Made by a program: the position numbers and the translations under genes. The notes beneath the pieces are model-generated. The model was given only the letters and a program-made list of their open reading frames with translations, searched no databases and had not been told where the DNA came from. Positions 44,168 to 52,671 of a stretch of DNA of 64,000 nucleotides are shown here, one piece after another (positions within the stretch are counted from its first letter, which is position 1; each line of letters starts with the position of its first letter). Source of the DNA: an uncultured Butyrivibrio sp. (GTDB lineage: Bacteria; Bacillota; Clostridia; Lachnospirales; Lachnospiraceae). The stretch spans positions 4,566-68,565 of the forward strand of contig NZ_CAMVPU010000019.1 of the NCBI RefSeq assembly GCF_947169445.1, in the 5' to 3' direction.

Positions 44168-45265
44168 TTACTTAACATACTCAATAAGAAGTCTAAGCAC
44201 ATTCTCAGCACCATCTCTGTGGCTTCTCTCATAACCATGAGAAGCATATACACCTGCTCCAATGAGGCCATGCTTAAGGTCATTACCAGAGCGAAGTGTT
44301 GCCTCAACATCACTTCCGTAATGAGGATAAATATCTACAGCATAATCTGCGCCGCTGTCCTTGGCAGCCTGAGTAAGAGCCTTTACAATTTCGAAGCTGT
44401 AAGGGCCACCACTATCCTTAGCACAGATAGATACCTGCTTCTCAGTACAGGTAAGTCCATCTCCTACACAACCCATATCAACAGAAATCGCCTCAGTGCA
44501 GCCCTCAGGTACACTGCCACAGCCACCATGTCCTACCTCTTCATACACTGTAACATGGGCATAAAGAGCTCTACTTGGTGTAACCTTCTTTTCTTTTATA
44601 TATTTAGCTAGTCCAAGAAGAATTCCAACGCTTAACTTATCATCAAGAAATCTTGACTTGATGTAACCTGTTTTCGTAACTCTTACATTAGGCTCGAAAC
44701 ATACAATATCACCTACAGAAATGCCAAGCTTTTCTGTGCCTTCTTTGGAATTAACATCTTCATCCAGAACAACTTCGCAATTCTCCCAGGTTCTCTTAAT
44801 TTCATCGTAGTCGCCATTGACATGAATTGACGCATTATTAAGCTGAAAAGTTCCCTCATAGATTCCGTCGAACTTGGTCACAACCCTTACATTTTCAGTC
44901 TCTGCATTATTAGGATTCATGCCGCCAAGATTTGTAAGCTGTAATCTGCCGTTAGACTTGATTGTAGCAACCATTCCACCAAGTGTATCAGTATGAGCTT
45001 CCAGAAGAAGTCCGTTCTTTTTATCTTTTCCGGTAAGATCAACTATTACTCCACCTTTATTTGTAAGTGTTGCAGTAAAGCCCAGCTTTTCAAATTCTTT
45101 TTTTACCCAGTCTGCAGCTTCCTTTGTATAGCCTGTTGGAGAATCAATGTTAAGGAGCTTCGTTGTCTCCTCTACAATAAAATCTGTATATTTGCTAAGA
45201 TCGATTTTCTTTGCTGGCTTTGATGCTGCCACTTTCTTTTTACTTGTTTTTGTACTACCTGCCAT
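44168..45265 (-). CDS. M42-family metallopeptidase (glutamyl aminopeptidase/endoglucanase family)
   Basis: 365-residue cytoplasmic dinuclear metal aminopeptidase. Metal and catalytic residues are seen in LLEAHTDTLGGMV, KSRFLDDKLSVGILL, TVYEEVGHGG, VDMGCVGD and the final ASHGYERSHRDGAENVLRLL. The insert between the first two blocks matches the PDZ-like lid of the family. An unusual Lys/Ser-rich N-terminal extension of about 20 residues (TKTSKKKVAASKPAKK) precedes the domain. It is probably involved in turnover of peptides imported by systems such as Opp. Confidence 0.93.
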   Translation of the reverse strand: MAGSTKTSKKKVAASKPAKKIDLSKYTDFIVEETTKLLNIDSPTGYTKEAADWVKKEFEKLGFTATLTNKGGVIVDLTGKDKKNGLLLEAHTDTLGGMVATIKSNGRLQLTNLGGMNPNNAETENVRVVTKFDGIYEGTFQLNNASIHVNGDYDEIKRTWENCEVVLDEDVNSKEGTEKLGISVGDIVCFEPNVRVTKTGYIKSRFLDDKLSVGILLGLAKYIKEKKVTPSRALYAHVTVYEEVGHGGCGSVPEGCTEAISVDMGCVGDGLTCTEKQVSICAKDSGGPYSFEIVKALTQAAKDSGADYAVDIYPHYGSDVEATLRSGNDLKHGLIGAGVYASHGYERSHRDGAENVLRLLIEYVK

Positions 45266-45336
45266 GCTTATCCAGCCTCCCTTTTTATATTTTCAATAAA
45301 AATATTCTTAAAATATCAATATACTAAGCTATCCGA

Positions 45337-47055
45337 TCATCTGATTACTTTCACCTTTTTAAGTATTCTTACGAGTACATAGCCCTTAGGAATTCTTCGT
45401 ATCTCATTTTCAGATGCACCGCCCGTTCTGATAAGGACTACAAAATATACGACTATTGCCACAATCATAGCTACTATGGCCGCGATCAAATTTACAAAAT
45501 AGCTTGAGTACATATAATCCGAAAAAGGCAGATCCGCGCTAATAGCAGCTATCTTCCCGCTCCTGCCAATAATGAAAGAAATGAAGTTTACTAAAACATA
45601 TGATAAATATGCAAAAACTCCCATTACAGCAGCTGCAATAGTAGGTAGCACGTATGTCTTCTTTATATCATTATTAGTCGTAATACTTCTTTTCAAAGCC
45701 AGACCGTTCAAAATACACATCAGCAGTGAATACACTATCGTTACGATGCAAAGTGCAACTCCACCAAGATCAGTAAACAACAGCAAAACTGCTAAAATGC
45801 CTGTCTGAACAATAAGCGCAACAAACGCATTGATAACAGGAGTATTCACCTTGCCTATTCCCTGAAGTACTGCGTTTGAAATCGTCGACAATGAATAAAA
45901 AACAACAGTAATAGCCAGGTACTGAAGAAGCAGCGCTGCCTCAGCAATAGAAGCCCTCTGTGGGAACAATATCATAATAAAGGGCTTAGCCAAAGCAAAT
46001 AATCCCACTGCACTTGGAATAGCTATCAGCAAAATAACCTTCGTAACCTTAGAAATTGTTTCGCTGGCTCCCTTCTTATCTCCTTTAGCCAAAAGCCCTG
46101 ACACCTCAGGAAGCATGGCAGATGCTGCCGCACTGGAAAGCGCTATCGGAAGGCTTGTGATAATCTTGGACTTTCCGTTAAAAATACCATACATTGAAGC
46201 AACTCTTGCTTCATCCACTCCTCTTACATGCATAAGAATTCTGCTAAAAAGTGTGGCATTAAGTGATGATGACAAATTATAGATTGCCGTACTCAAAATG
46301 AATGGAGTCACAATCATAATTATCATCTTATAAATATCTCTATCCGGAAGAACCCTGTGGTCATCAGTTTCCAATCTTTTATGAATTTCTTTTCTATTAA
46401 AGAGGTATATATGAAGCATAAAAAATAGTGCTATTAAAACTCCGGCACCTGTTCCAAGAGCACTTCCTATAGCTCCATACATAGCTCTTTTATGCTCATC
46501 ACCGGTCCCAATCATCTGTGTAAGGTAAAAAGCGGCTCCTACACTTACTACAGCATTTAAAATCTGCTCTAATATCTGCGATACTGAAGAAGGTATCATG
46601 GTTCTCTGAGCTTGAAAATATCCTCTAAGAACACCTAAAAAGCCAAATATAAAAATAGTAGGTGCAAAAAACCTCAGAACTGTTGATGCTCTTCCAGCTG
46701 CAAGAAAATCTGCTCCAAAGAAAAGGAACAAACTACCAATAATTCCAACTATCGTCACATAAACAAGAGCACATCTAAATATTCTCTGAGCGGTCTTATA
46801 CTCACCAACAGCAAGTCTTGCAGAAATAATCTTAGACATGGCTGAAGGAATACTATACGAAGAAATCAATAAAACTATGGCATATATCTCATAGGCTGCG
46901 CCATAATAGCCATTTCCCTCATCGCCAATAATATTAGCCAGAGGACTTCTATATAACAAGCCTATGACTTTACTGATAATTCCAGCCGCCGCCAAAATTC
47001 CCGCATTCATCAAAAGGCTCTTATTCTCTTTCTTTATTTTTGTATCTATACTCAT
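45337..47055 (-). CDS. MOP-superfamily lipid flippase (SpoVB/MurJ-like polysaccharide biosynthesis protein)
   Basis: 572 residues with about 14 hydrophobic helices. It starts SLLMNAGILAAAGIISKVIGLLYRSPLANIIGDEGNGYY, typical of the SpoVB/YtgP branch, in which YtgP is a lipid II flippase. FFAPTIFIFGFLGVLRGYFQAQRTMIPSSVSQILEQ is a second conserved block. It probably moves undecaprenyl-linked precursors across the membrane; whether lipid II or another glycan cannot be decided here. The ribosome binding site is weak. Confidence 0.88.
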   Translation of the reverse strand: MSIDTKIKKENKSLLMNAGILAAAGIISKVIGLLYRSPLANIIGDEGNGYYGAAYEIYAIVLLISSYSIPSAMSKIISARLAVGEYKTAQRIFRCALVYVTIVGIIGSLFLFFGADFLAAGRASTVLRFFAPTIFIFGFLGVLRGYFQAQRTMIPSSVSQILEQILNAVVSVGAAFYLTQMIGTGDEHKRAMYGAIGSALGTGAGVLIALFFMLHIYLFNRKEIHKRLETDDHRVLPDRDIYKMIIMIVTPFILSTAIYNLSSSLNATLFSRILMHVRGVDEARVASMYGIFNGKSKIITSLPIALSSAAASAMLPEVSGLLAKGDKKGASETISKVTKVILLIAIPSAVGLFALAKPFIMILFPQRASIAEAALLLQYLAITVVFYSLSTISNAVLQGIGKVNTPVINAFVALIVQTGILAVLLLFTDLGGVALCIVTIVYSLLMCILNGLALKRSITTNNDIKKTYVLPTIAAAVMGVFAYLSYVLVNFISFIIGRSGKIAAISADLPFSDYMYSSYFVNLIAAIVAMIVAIVVYFVVLIRTGGASENEIRRIPKGYVLVRILKKVKVIR

Positions 47056-47091
47056 AAAAAACTTACTACCCAGGTTCTATTTTATTCTTGT

Positions 47092-47130
47092 ATCATATTC
47101 TCACGAAATACGTATCTCTAGTGTACGTAG
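47092..47130. repeat. Interspersed palindromic repeat, copy 3
   Basis: ATCATATTCTCACGAAAT followed by the imperfect palindrome GAAATACGTATCTC. It shares its first 16-17 nt with the copies near 660 and 7830 while the palindrome differs. It lies just upstream of the flippase gene. Confidence 0.6.
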
Positions 47131-47199
47131 TAAATAATCCACCTCTGATATTATGATTTACAGCCCATACCATGTCAACAGACAAATATATTTATAAGA

Positions 47200-47278
47200 G
47201 TGTAAAAAATAAGAGAAGATTTTCTGTATATGATTCACCTTTTTTGAATCATAGAAAATCTTCTCTAATTTTTTATAC
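47200..47278. terminator. Very long inverted repeat terminator after glgA
   Basis: Left arm 47200-47237, right arm 47245-47278. The arms pair over 34 bp with two mismatches and a 4-nt bulge, and carry internal A6/T6 tracts on both sides, so it can terminate in either direction. It fills most of the gap between glgA and the flippase gene. Confidence 0.85.
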
Positions 47279-47334
47279 CATGGATTACGACGAGGAAACG
47301 TGAACAAAACATGCATAATGCATATATTAATTCA

Positions 47335-48780
47335 TCATGGTTTTAACCAGTCGTACATTTCCTGGTACTTCTCAGCGGAAACTTTCCAGGAGAAGTCAAC
47401 CGCCATAGCCCTGTCAATCATCTTGTTCCACTCGCGCTTCTGATCATAGAATACATGCTCAGCCTCACGAATTGTTCCAAGCATCTCATGAGCATTATAA
47501 TTCAGGAATCCAAAACCTGTTCCTGTGCTCTCATACTTGTTATAAGGCTCAACAGTATCTATAAGACCGCCGGTCTGTCTGACAATCGGAATAGTTCCAT
47601 ATCTAAGCGCCATAAGCTGTGAAAGTCCACATGGCTCAAACAATGATGGCATCAGGAAAGCATCAGATGCTGCATATATCTTGTGAGACATAGGCTCTGA
47701 ATAATAAATATTTGCAGAAACCTTGTCATGATATTTCCAGTCAAAATGTCTGAACGCATTCTCATACTGCTCAGTACCTGTACCAAGAACAACAAGCTGA
47801 ATAGCATCCTGGCACAGCTCATCCAGAACATAATTGATAAGATCAAAGCCCTTCTGATCAGTAAGTCGTGATACAATACCGATCATCATACACTTATCAT
47901 CTTCCTTAAGTCCAAGTTCTTTCTGAAGTGCTCTCTTATTCTTGATCTTCTCCTTACGGAAATTAATTGCATTGTACTGATAAGGAATATACTTATCTGT
48001 TTCAGGATTGAAATCAGTGTAATCAATTCCGTTTACAATTCCTCTAAGGTCATTAGCTCTTGCTCTTAAAAGACCATCAAGCTCCTCACCATAGAACTGT
48101 GTCTTAATCTCTTCTGCATAAGCCTTACTAACTGTAGTAATGGCATCTGCAAATACAATGCCGCCCTTTAAAAGGTTCGCATCTTTGAAAAGTCCCAGTT
48201 TATCAGGAGTGAAATAGTAATCAGGAAGTCCTGTAATATCCTGGACAGCCTTAATATCCCATTTACCCTGGAACTTAAGGTTATGAATAGTCATAACAGC
48301 CTTGATTCCTCTATAGAACTCACTTCCCTGGAATCTCTCTTTAAGATAAACAGGTACAAGACCAGTCTGCCAGTCATGGCAATGTATAATATCCGGTCTA
48401 AAGTCTATTGCAGGAAGAATTGAAAGAGCTGCCTTTGAGAAGAAGGCAAATTTCTCAATCTCAAACAGAACATCATCGCCGTAAGGCTTCATTCCGTTAA
48501 AATAGAACTCATTGTCGATAAAATAGTATTTAATCCCATCAACTTCTGCTTTAAAGATTCCTACATACTCATTTTTCCAATGAAAATCCATGTAGAAATT
48601 GGAAACGTATTCCATTTTCTCTTTAAGCTGCTGGTTAATGCACTTATACAAAGGCAAAATCACACGAACATCGAAGTACCTTCTATCGATTTCTTTTGGA
48701 AGTGAACCTACAACATCAGCAAGTCCACCTGTCTTAATAAATGGTACTCCTTCAGAAGCTACAAAAAGGATGTTTTTCAT
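47335..48780 (-). CDS. glgA: Glycogen synthase (ADP-glucose type)
   Basis: GT5 glycosyltransferase that elongates alpha-1,4-glucan from ADP-glucose, 481 residues. The N-terminal ADP-glucose motif is VPFIKTGGLADVVGSLPKE. HDWQTGLVPVYL and the C-terminal catalytic block PSLFEPCGLSQLMALRYGTIPIVRQTGGLIDTV are intact. It starts in a TGATG overlap with the trpS stop, a pairing not expected functionally; no other glg gene is near. Glycogen storage is in keeping with rumen or gut Butyrivibrio-like bacteria. Confidence 0.95.
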   Translation of the reverse strand: MKNILFVASEGVPFIKTGGLADVVGSLPKEIDRRYFDVRVILPLYKCINQQLKEKMEYVSNFYMDFHWKNEYVGIFKAEVDGIKYYFIDNEFYFNGMKPYGDDVLFEIEKFAFFSKAALSILPAIDFRPDIIHCHDWQTGLVPVYLKERFQGSEFYRGIKAVMTIHNLKFQGKWDIKAVQDITGLPDYYFTPDKLGLFKDANLLKGGIVFADAITTVSKAYAEEIKTQFYGEELDGLLRARANDLRGIVNGIDYTDFNPETDKYIPYQYNAINFRKEKIKNKRALQKELGLKEDDKCMMIGIVSRLTDQKGFDLINYVLDELCQDAIQLVVLGTGTEQYENAFRHFDWKYHDKVSANIYYSEPMSHKIYAASDAFLMPSLFEPCGLSQLMALRYGTIPIVRQTGGLIDTVEPYNKYESTGTGFGFLNYNAHEMLGTIREAEHVFYDQKREWNKMIDRAMAVDFSWKVSAEKYQEMYDWLKP

Positions 48781-49874
48781 CAGTCTTTATTCTCCTCATA
48801 CTTTGCAGATTGCATAGCTATAAGTTCTTTATCGTCAAAGTAGTTGATCTTCATTGCATTCTTGACATCAGCAAGTGTCTGAGCTGCAACTTCCTCAGCT
48901 ACCTGGCTTCCTTTTCTAAGTACCTCATATACATAAGGTATATCCTTCTGGAACTCTTTTCTCCTGTTACGGATAGGCTCAAGTTCAGCCTGAAGAACAT
49001 TATTAAGGAATTTCTTAACCTTAACATCTCCAAGACCGCCCCTGGAGTAGTGATCCTTCATCTCCTGAAGATTAGCATATTCAGGTGCAAATTCAGCAAA
49101 ATGCTCATCTCTTGCAAACGCATCAAGATAAATGAATACAGGATTACCCTCAACCTGTCCCGGATCCTCAACTCGAAGATGGTTAGGATCAGTAAACATA
49201 CTCATAACCTTCTTCTTGATATCTTCCGGTTCCTCAGAAAGGTAAATGCAGTTGCCCAAAGACTTACTCATCTTGGCCTTGCCGTCAATTCCGGGAAGTC
49301 TTAAGCATGCCGCATTATCAGGCAAAAGAATTTCCGGTTCCACAAGAGCTTCGCCATAAGTTGAATTAAACTTTCTGACAATCTCCTTACACTGTTCAAG
49401 CATAGGTTCCTGATCTTCACCAACAGGAACTGTAGTAGCCTTAAAAGCAGTAATATCAGCAGCCTGGCTAATAGGATATGTGAAAAATCCAACAGGAATG
49501 CTGGTCTCAAAATTTCTCATTGCAATTTCTGACTTAACAGTAGGATTTCTCTGAAGTCTTGAAACTGTTACAAGATTCATGTAATAAAATGAAAGCTCAG
49601 TAAGTTCAGGAATCTGTGACTGAATGAAAAGTGTAGACTTGGCAGGATCAAGACCTGCTGCAAGATAATCAAGCGCAACCTCAATGATATTCTGACGTAC
49701 CTTCTCAGGATTATCAGCATTATCAGTAAGAGCCTGCGCATCAGCAATCATAATAAAGATCTTATCGAATTCCCCAGAATTCTGAAGTTCAACTCTCCTC
49801 CGAAGAGATCCAACATAATGACCAACATGAAGCTTACCTGTTGGACGGTCTCCAGTTAAAATAATCTTACTCAT
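48780..49874 (-). CDS. trpS: Tryptophanyl-tRNA synthetase
   Basis: Class I aminoacyl-tRNA synthetase charging tRNA-Trp, 364 residues. The HIGH-type motif is GDRPTGKLHVGHYVGSL, KMSKS is in GKAKMSKSLGNCIYLS, and the Trp-pocket segment is FFTYPISQAADITAFKA. The ATG at 49872-49874 (MSKIILTGDRPTG) is chosen over a TTG 21 nt upstream. No T-box leader is visible upstream. The stop overlaps the glgA start by one base. Confidence 0.95.
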   Translation of the reverse strand: MSKIILTGDRPTGKLHVGHYVGSLRRRVELQNSGEFDKIFIMIADAQALTDNADNPEKVRQNIIEVALDYLAAGLDPAKSTLFIQSQIPELTELSFYYMNLVTVSRLQRNPTVKSEIAMRNFETSIPVGFFTYPISQAADITAFKATTVPVGEDQEPMLEQCKEIVRKFNSTYGEALVEPEILLPDNAACLRLPGIDGKAKMSKSLGNCIYLSEEPEDIKKKVMSMFTDPNHLRVEDPGQVEGNPVFIYLDAFARDEHFAEFAPEYANLQEMKDHYSRGGLGDVKVKKFLNNVLQAELEPIRNRRKEFQKDIPYVYEVLRKGSQVAEEVAAQTLADVKNAMKINYFDDKELIAMQSAKYEENKD

Positions 49875-50129
49875 CCCCAAAAAATCTCCTAACAATAAAC
49901 TATATATTCTTGAATTTACAATTCAAAAATTAAATGTACTCCCAATAGAATACTCTATTTTTCGCCATGTGACAATTATATAGTAATCAAATTACCATAT
50001 ATTTACACTAATATTATAACCCATTTACTATATTCCAAACACATCAACAGACAAAATTAACATTATATCGTATAATGATTATTTATTATTTCGATTTACT
50101 TTATTTTTTATTTATAAATCGTCCATATT

Positions 50130-50158
50130 TTGTCCAAATTTAATCTATATTATATTAT
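50130..50158 (+). promoter_or_regulatory. Promoter of C-rich sRNA copy 1
   Basis: TTGTCC (50130-50135), a 17-nt spacer and TATTAT (50153-50158) on the plus strand, ending about 4-7 nt before the first stem of the RNA. The rest of the gap from 49875 is AT-rich with no further recognisable element. Confidence 0.65.
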
Positions 50159-50161
50159 CTA

Positions 50162-50284
50162 TCAGAGGTGAATAACTTCTGACTCCCCCAACAAAACTTT
50201 TTTCATACCGGGTCGATCGGCTCCCCACTGGTCGACCCCTCCTCCCAAAAAAGATACCACCTATCATTGATAGGTGGTTTTTTT
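50162..50284 (+). ncRNA. Candidate C-rich regulatory small RNA, copy 1
   Basis: About 120 nt. Stem 1 (50162-50182, 8 bp, arms UCAGAGGU/ACUUCUGA) is followed by a C-rich single-stranded segment (50183-50209, starting CUCCCCC). Stem 2 is 50210-50238, 11 bp, with loop CUCCCCA, then CUCCUCCCA. A strong terminator ends the RNA (50256-50284, ACCACCUAUC/GAUAGGUGGU plus U-run). The G-U pairs in stems 1 and 2 fit only the plus strand. A homologous copy with different but compensating stem sequences lies at 50768. The three C-rich stretches are complementary to Shine-Dalgarno sequences. No protein is encoded. Confidence 0.78.
50256..50284 (+). terminator. Terminator of sRNA copy 1 (also faces the gene ending at 50283)
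   Basis: 10-bp perfect stem ACCACCTATC/GATAGGTGGT with a 3-nt loop followed by TTTTTT. On the minus strand the same stem is followed by ATCTTTTTT, so it can also terminate the converging small gene, whose TAA lies in the T-run. Confidence 0.93.
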
Positions 50285-50600
50285 ATGCTGTGAGGCCTTC
50301 AGTTGTATCAATAGATTCATTGTCCTGCGCTTCTACAACGTCGATTCTGTCATCTTCACTCATAATAGAGTCCGTCTTCTTAGGGCCTCTAACACCGAAA
50401 CTTCCTATGTATCTGATATCCTTAAGAAGTTTCCTGACGTTCTTAAGCTCCTTCTCTATATCATCAGGATGAGCACAAATAACAGTTGGAACTCCGCTTC
50501 CGTTAAATTCAACACGAAGACCTGCATCCTTAAGAGTTTTAAGAGCCTTAAGCTTGTCTGTTGTACTTATTTCATCTACTTCTTTTATATTCTTTGCCAT
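50283..50600 (-). CDS. Small hypothetical protein
   Basis: 105 residues, not recognised. A Lys-rich N-terminal half (MAKNIKEVDEISTTDKLKALKTLKDAGL) is followed by GSGVPTVICAHPDDIEKELKNVRKLLKDIRYIG and a polar acidic tail (EDDRIDVVEAQDNESIDTTEG). It is probably a small soluble or nucleic-acid-associated protein; this is a guess from charge. The ATG at 50598-50600 has AAAGG 8 nt upstream; a longer frame needs TTG. It is sandwiched between two homologous sRNA candidates on the other strand, and its own promoter TTGCAA/17 nt/TATATT lies at 50629-50657. Confidence 0.75.
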   Translation of the reverse strand: MAKNIKEVDEISTTDKLKALKTLKDAGLRVEFNGSGVPTVICAHPDDIEKELKNVRKLLKDIRYIGSFGVRGPKKTDSIMSEDDRIDVVEAQDNESIDTTEGLTA

Positions 50601-50628
50601 ATCTTGTGCCTTTCTCTTATATAAACAC

Positions 50629-50657
50629 AATATAACATAGTTTTAACATTTTTGCAA
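50629..50657 (-). promoter_or_regulatory. Promoter of the small hypothetical gene
   Basis: On the minus strand TTGCAA (50652-50657), a 17-nt spacer and TATATT (50629-50634). It is divergent from the promoter of sRNA copy 2. Confidence 0.62.
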
Positions 50658-50760
50658 ACATTCGTTCTGACATTCTTGCACAATTTTATTTATGTTATTT
50701 CGTTTATATTTTTCTTTATATTTGGTGTAATAACTGTAAAGATTTTTTAACTATTTCCGA

Positions 50761-50853
50761 TATAATTAGTGAGAACAAAAAATTCTCACTCCCCCAACAA
50801 AACTTTTTTCATACCTGGGCTGTCTGATTCCCCGTCAGGCAGCCCTCCTCCCA
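50761..50853 (+). ncRNA. Candidate C-rich regulatory small RNA, copy 2 (with its -10 element)
   Basis: A consensus TATAAT at 50761-50766 is followed immediately by stem 1 (50768-50790, AGUGAGAA/UUCUCACU, loop CAAAAAA). Next comes the same C-rich single-stranded segment as copy 1 (to about 50815, nearly identical). Stem 2 is 50817-50845 (GGGCUGUCUGA/UCAGGCAGCCC, loop UUCCCCG, one U-G pair on the plus strand only), followed by UCCUCCCA. No clear terminator follows; the RNA may end at the small palindrome CCATTAATGG or run antisense into the 3' end of the cysteine protease gene. Confidence 0.72.
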
Positions 50854-50881
50854 TTAATGGGGATACAATGTATAGTAGACC

Positions 50882-52660
50882 TTATCTGTCATTTGTATAC
50901 ATCTTCACAAAAAAGTCTTTATCTTTTTGTCTCTCTAATTTAGTTCCATCAGCTGATAAATAAAAACTGCAGCCACTTGCACTGTAATGATTATGTATAT
51001 TACCGGTAAGGTTTTTCCATTCATCATAATTGGCTTTGCTGGTTTGGTCAATAGCTTCTTCAAAGACAAGTTTTCCCTTAGTAAATGGTTTGATAAGTAT
51101 AAAGACCTCATCTCCTTTACTAATCTTTATCGCATTCGGAAGCGTAAACGTGTGAAAACCGCCACTAATAGCGGATACTTTCATGATTTCATCAGGATTT
51201 TGTAGTTCTTCGCATAAAATGATATTCCCAGACACTTTCGGATTTACAAAAATGCATATCTCATATTGCTGATATGTTTCAAGTCCCATTAAGCCAATGG
51301 CTAAAGCTGCTTCATCTCCCTTAGTTTTATATAGCATTCCATAGGGATTTGAAGCTTCTGTATAAGCTGTAACATAATTCTCACTATCTTCAGTAGTGCT
51401 ATTCATATAAGTAAGAAATCCAGCAGCCTGATAATTATTGTCGTAAAAATCCTTATCTCCTATTACTGCACTGCTATAAGCAGCTGCGTTATTCTTAGCA
51501 ATAGTCTGATCATAATAGGATAAATACATAATACCGCTTTCACCGGATTCGTAGCCCCAGCTGTTTTTGCAGATCCAGGCACCATCTGCCTCTGGCCTGG
51601 AGGCAAAATTATCTCTGCTATATTCATCATCCCATCCTATTATAAGTACCTCATGATTAGCCGTAGGCACATCTTTATCACCAAAATGTGAATACAGGCT
51701 AAGGTCGTGTCCCTTCCAGAATTTATTATCAGAATTAATTCCAACTGTTACACCACCATGTTCCATGACCATCTGCTTTATCATCGTATTGCTTAATATT
51801 CCGGCACATATCTGATTAACAGCCTGAACATGATATTCGCTAGTATATGCAGCAGAAGGAATATCGTAGTTATCCTCAAAAATATACTGAGAGCCAAACA
51901 AGCTCTTAAAAGCATCATCGCCAGTCTCAGCTACAGGTCCTTTCCAGGCAGTCAAAAGACTTATGCAATAATTCGCCACACCTCCGGCAGCCACATAATT
52001 CGTATCATAATCAAAAATCCAGGCTCCTTTTTCATCCTCTGCATTAACGAATTCCCGATAATCATCATCTATATAGCCATTTATCGACCCCTCAGCTCTG
52101 TGCGCATTATAATAAGCCAGGTGTTTCTCCGACAAGTCAAGATTTAGTGCAGAAACATCATGATGATGCATTAGTATATCGCTTTCAACCGCCCCAAGGG
52201 CCGCATAAGCCCAGCACAGCGAAGTATATCCCTGATTTTCAACATCAGTAACATATTTTTTTCCATTTACATTTCTGGAATCATATTTAGCAGGAATATT
52301 ATCTGCAGAAAAAGATCTGATATCAACCGGAATAACATCTTCAAACTCTTCATTTCCGTAAAAAGAACCGATATCACCATCACTAATTACTATAGCTTCA
52401 GGAATAGTTATTTCTTTGACCTCCTGAAATCCCCCGGGCGCTACCTCAAATGCATCTATATCCTGAGTTGGAATAATGGTGTCACTTTCATCTACAGTAT
52501 CACTATTTGCAGATGAAACCTCATAAGAAATGCTTTCCACACTCTCATTATTATCATCATCAATATTTTTCTCAGTAAATTGAGATATTTTATAAAAACC
52601 AAAAACACCAGCGATCAGAATTAAAACCGCCAGTGCAGTCAGCATGCTCTTTTTATTCAT
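50882..52660 (-). CDS. Membrane-anchored C1-family (papain-like) cysteine protease with lectin-like C-terminal domain
   Basis: 592 residues. An N-terminal signal anchor (ALAVLILIAGVFGFYKI) and an acidic linker (about 30-115) come first. The papain-like domain starts PAKYDSRNVNGKKYVTDVENQG; the active Cys is in YTSLCWAYAALGAVES, the His in ANHEVLIIGWDDEY, and the Asn in WICKNSWGYESGESGIMYLSYYD. A C-terminal beta domain (about 420-580) resembles the lectin-like domain found after such proteases. It probably acts at the cell surface on proteins or peptides. It lies 11 nt after the next gene upstream and is co-transcribed with it. Confidence 0.9.
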   Translation of the reverse strand: MNKKSMLTALAVLILIAGVFGFYKISQFTEKNIDDDNNESVESISYEVSSANSDTVDESDTIIPTQDIDAFEVAPGGFQEVKEITIPEAIVISDGDIGSFYGNEEFEDVIPVDIRSFSADNIPAKYDSRNVNGKKYVTDVENQGYTSLCWAYAALGAVESDILMHHHDVSALNLDLSEKHLAYYNAHRAEGSINGYIDDDYREFVNAEDEKGAWIFDYDTNYVAAGGVANYCISLLTAWKGPVAETGDDAFKSLFGSQYIFEDNYDIPSAAYTSEYHVQAVNQICAGILSNTMIKQMVMEHGGVTVGINSDNKFWKGHDLSLYSHFGDKDVPTANHEVLIIGWDDEYSRDNFASRPEADGAWICKNSWGYESGESGIMYLSYYDQTIAKNNAAAYSSAVIGDKDFYDNNYQAAGFLTYMNSTTEDSENYVTAYTEASNPYGMLYKTKGDEAALAIGLMGLETYQQYEICIFVNPKVSGNIILCEELQNPDEIMKVSAISGGFHTFTLPNAIKISKGDEVFILIKPFTKGKLVFEEAIDQTSKANYDEWKNLTGNIHNHYSASGCSFYLSADGTKLERQKDKDFFVKMYTNDR

Positions 52661-52671
52661 TTATCCCCTCA

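Noticed and set aside
49875..50282. Possible T-box leader of trpS
   Set aside because: The conserved antiterminator sequence (GGTGGNACCGCG) is not found on the minus strand upstream of trpS; the structured part of this gap reads on the plus strand and belongs to the sRNA candidate.
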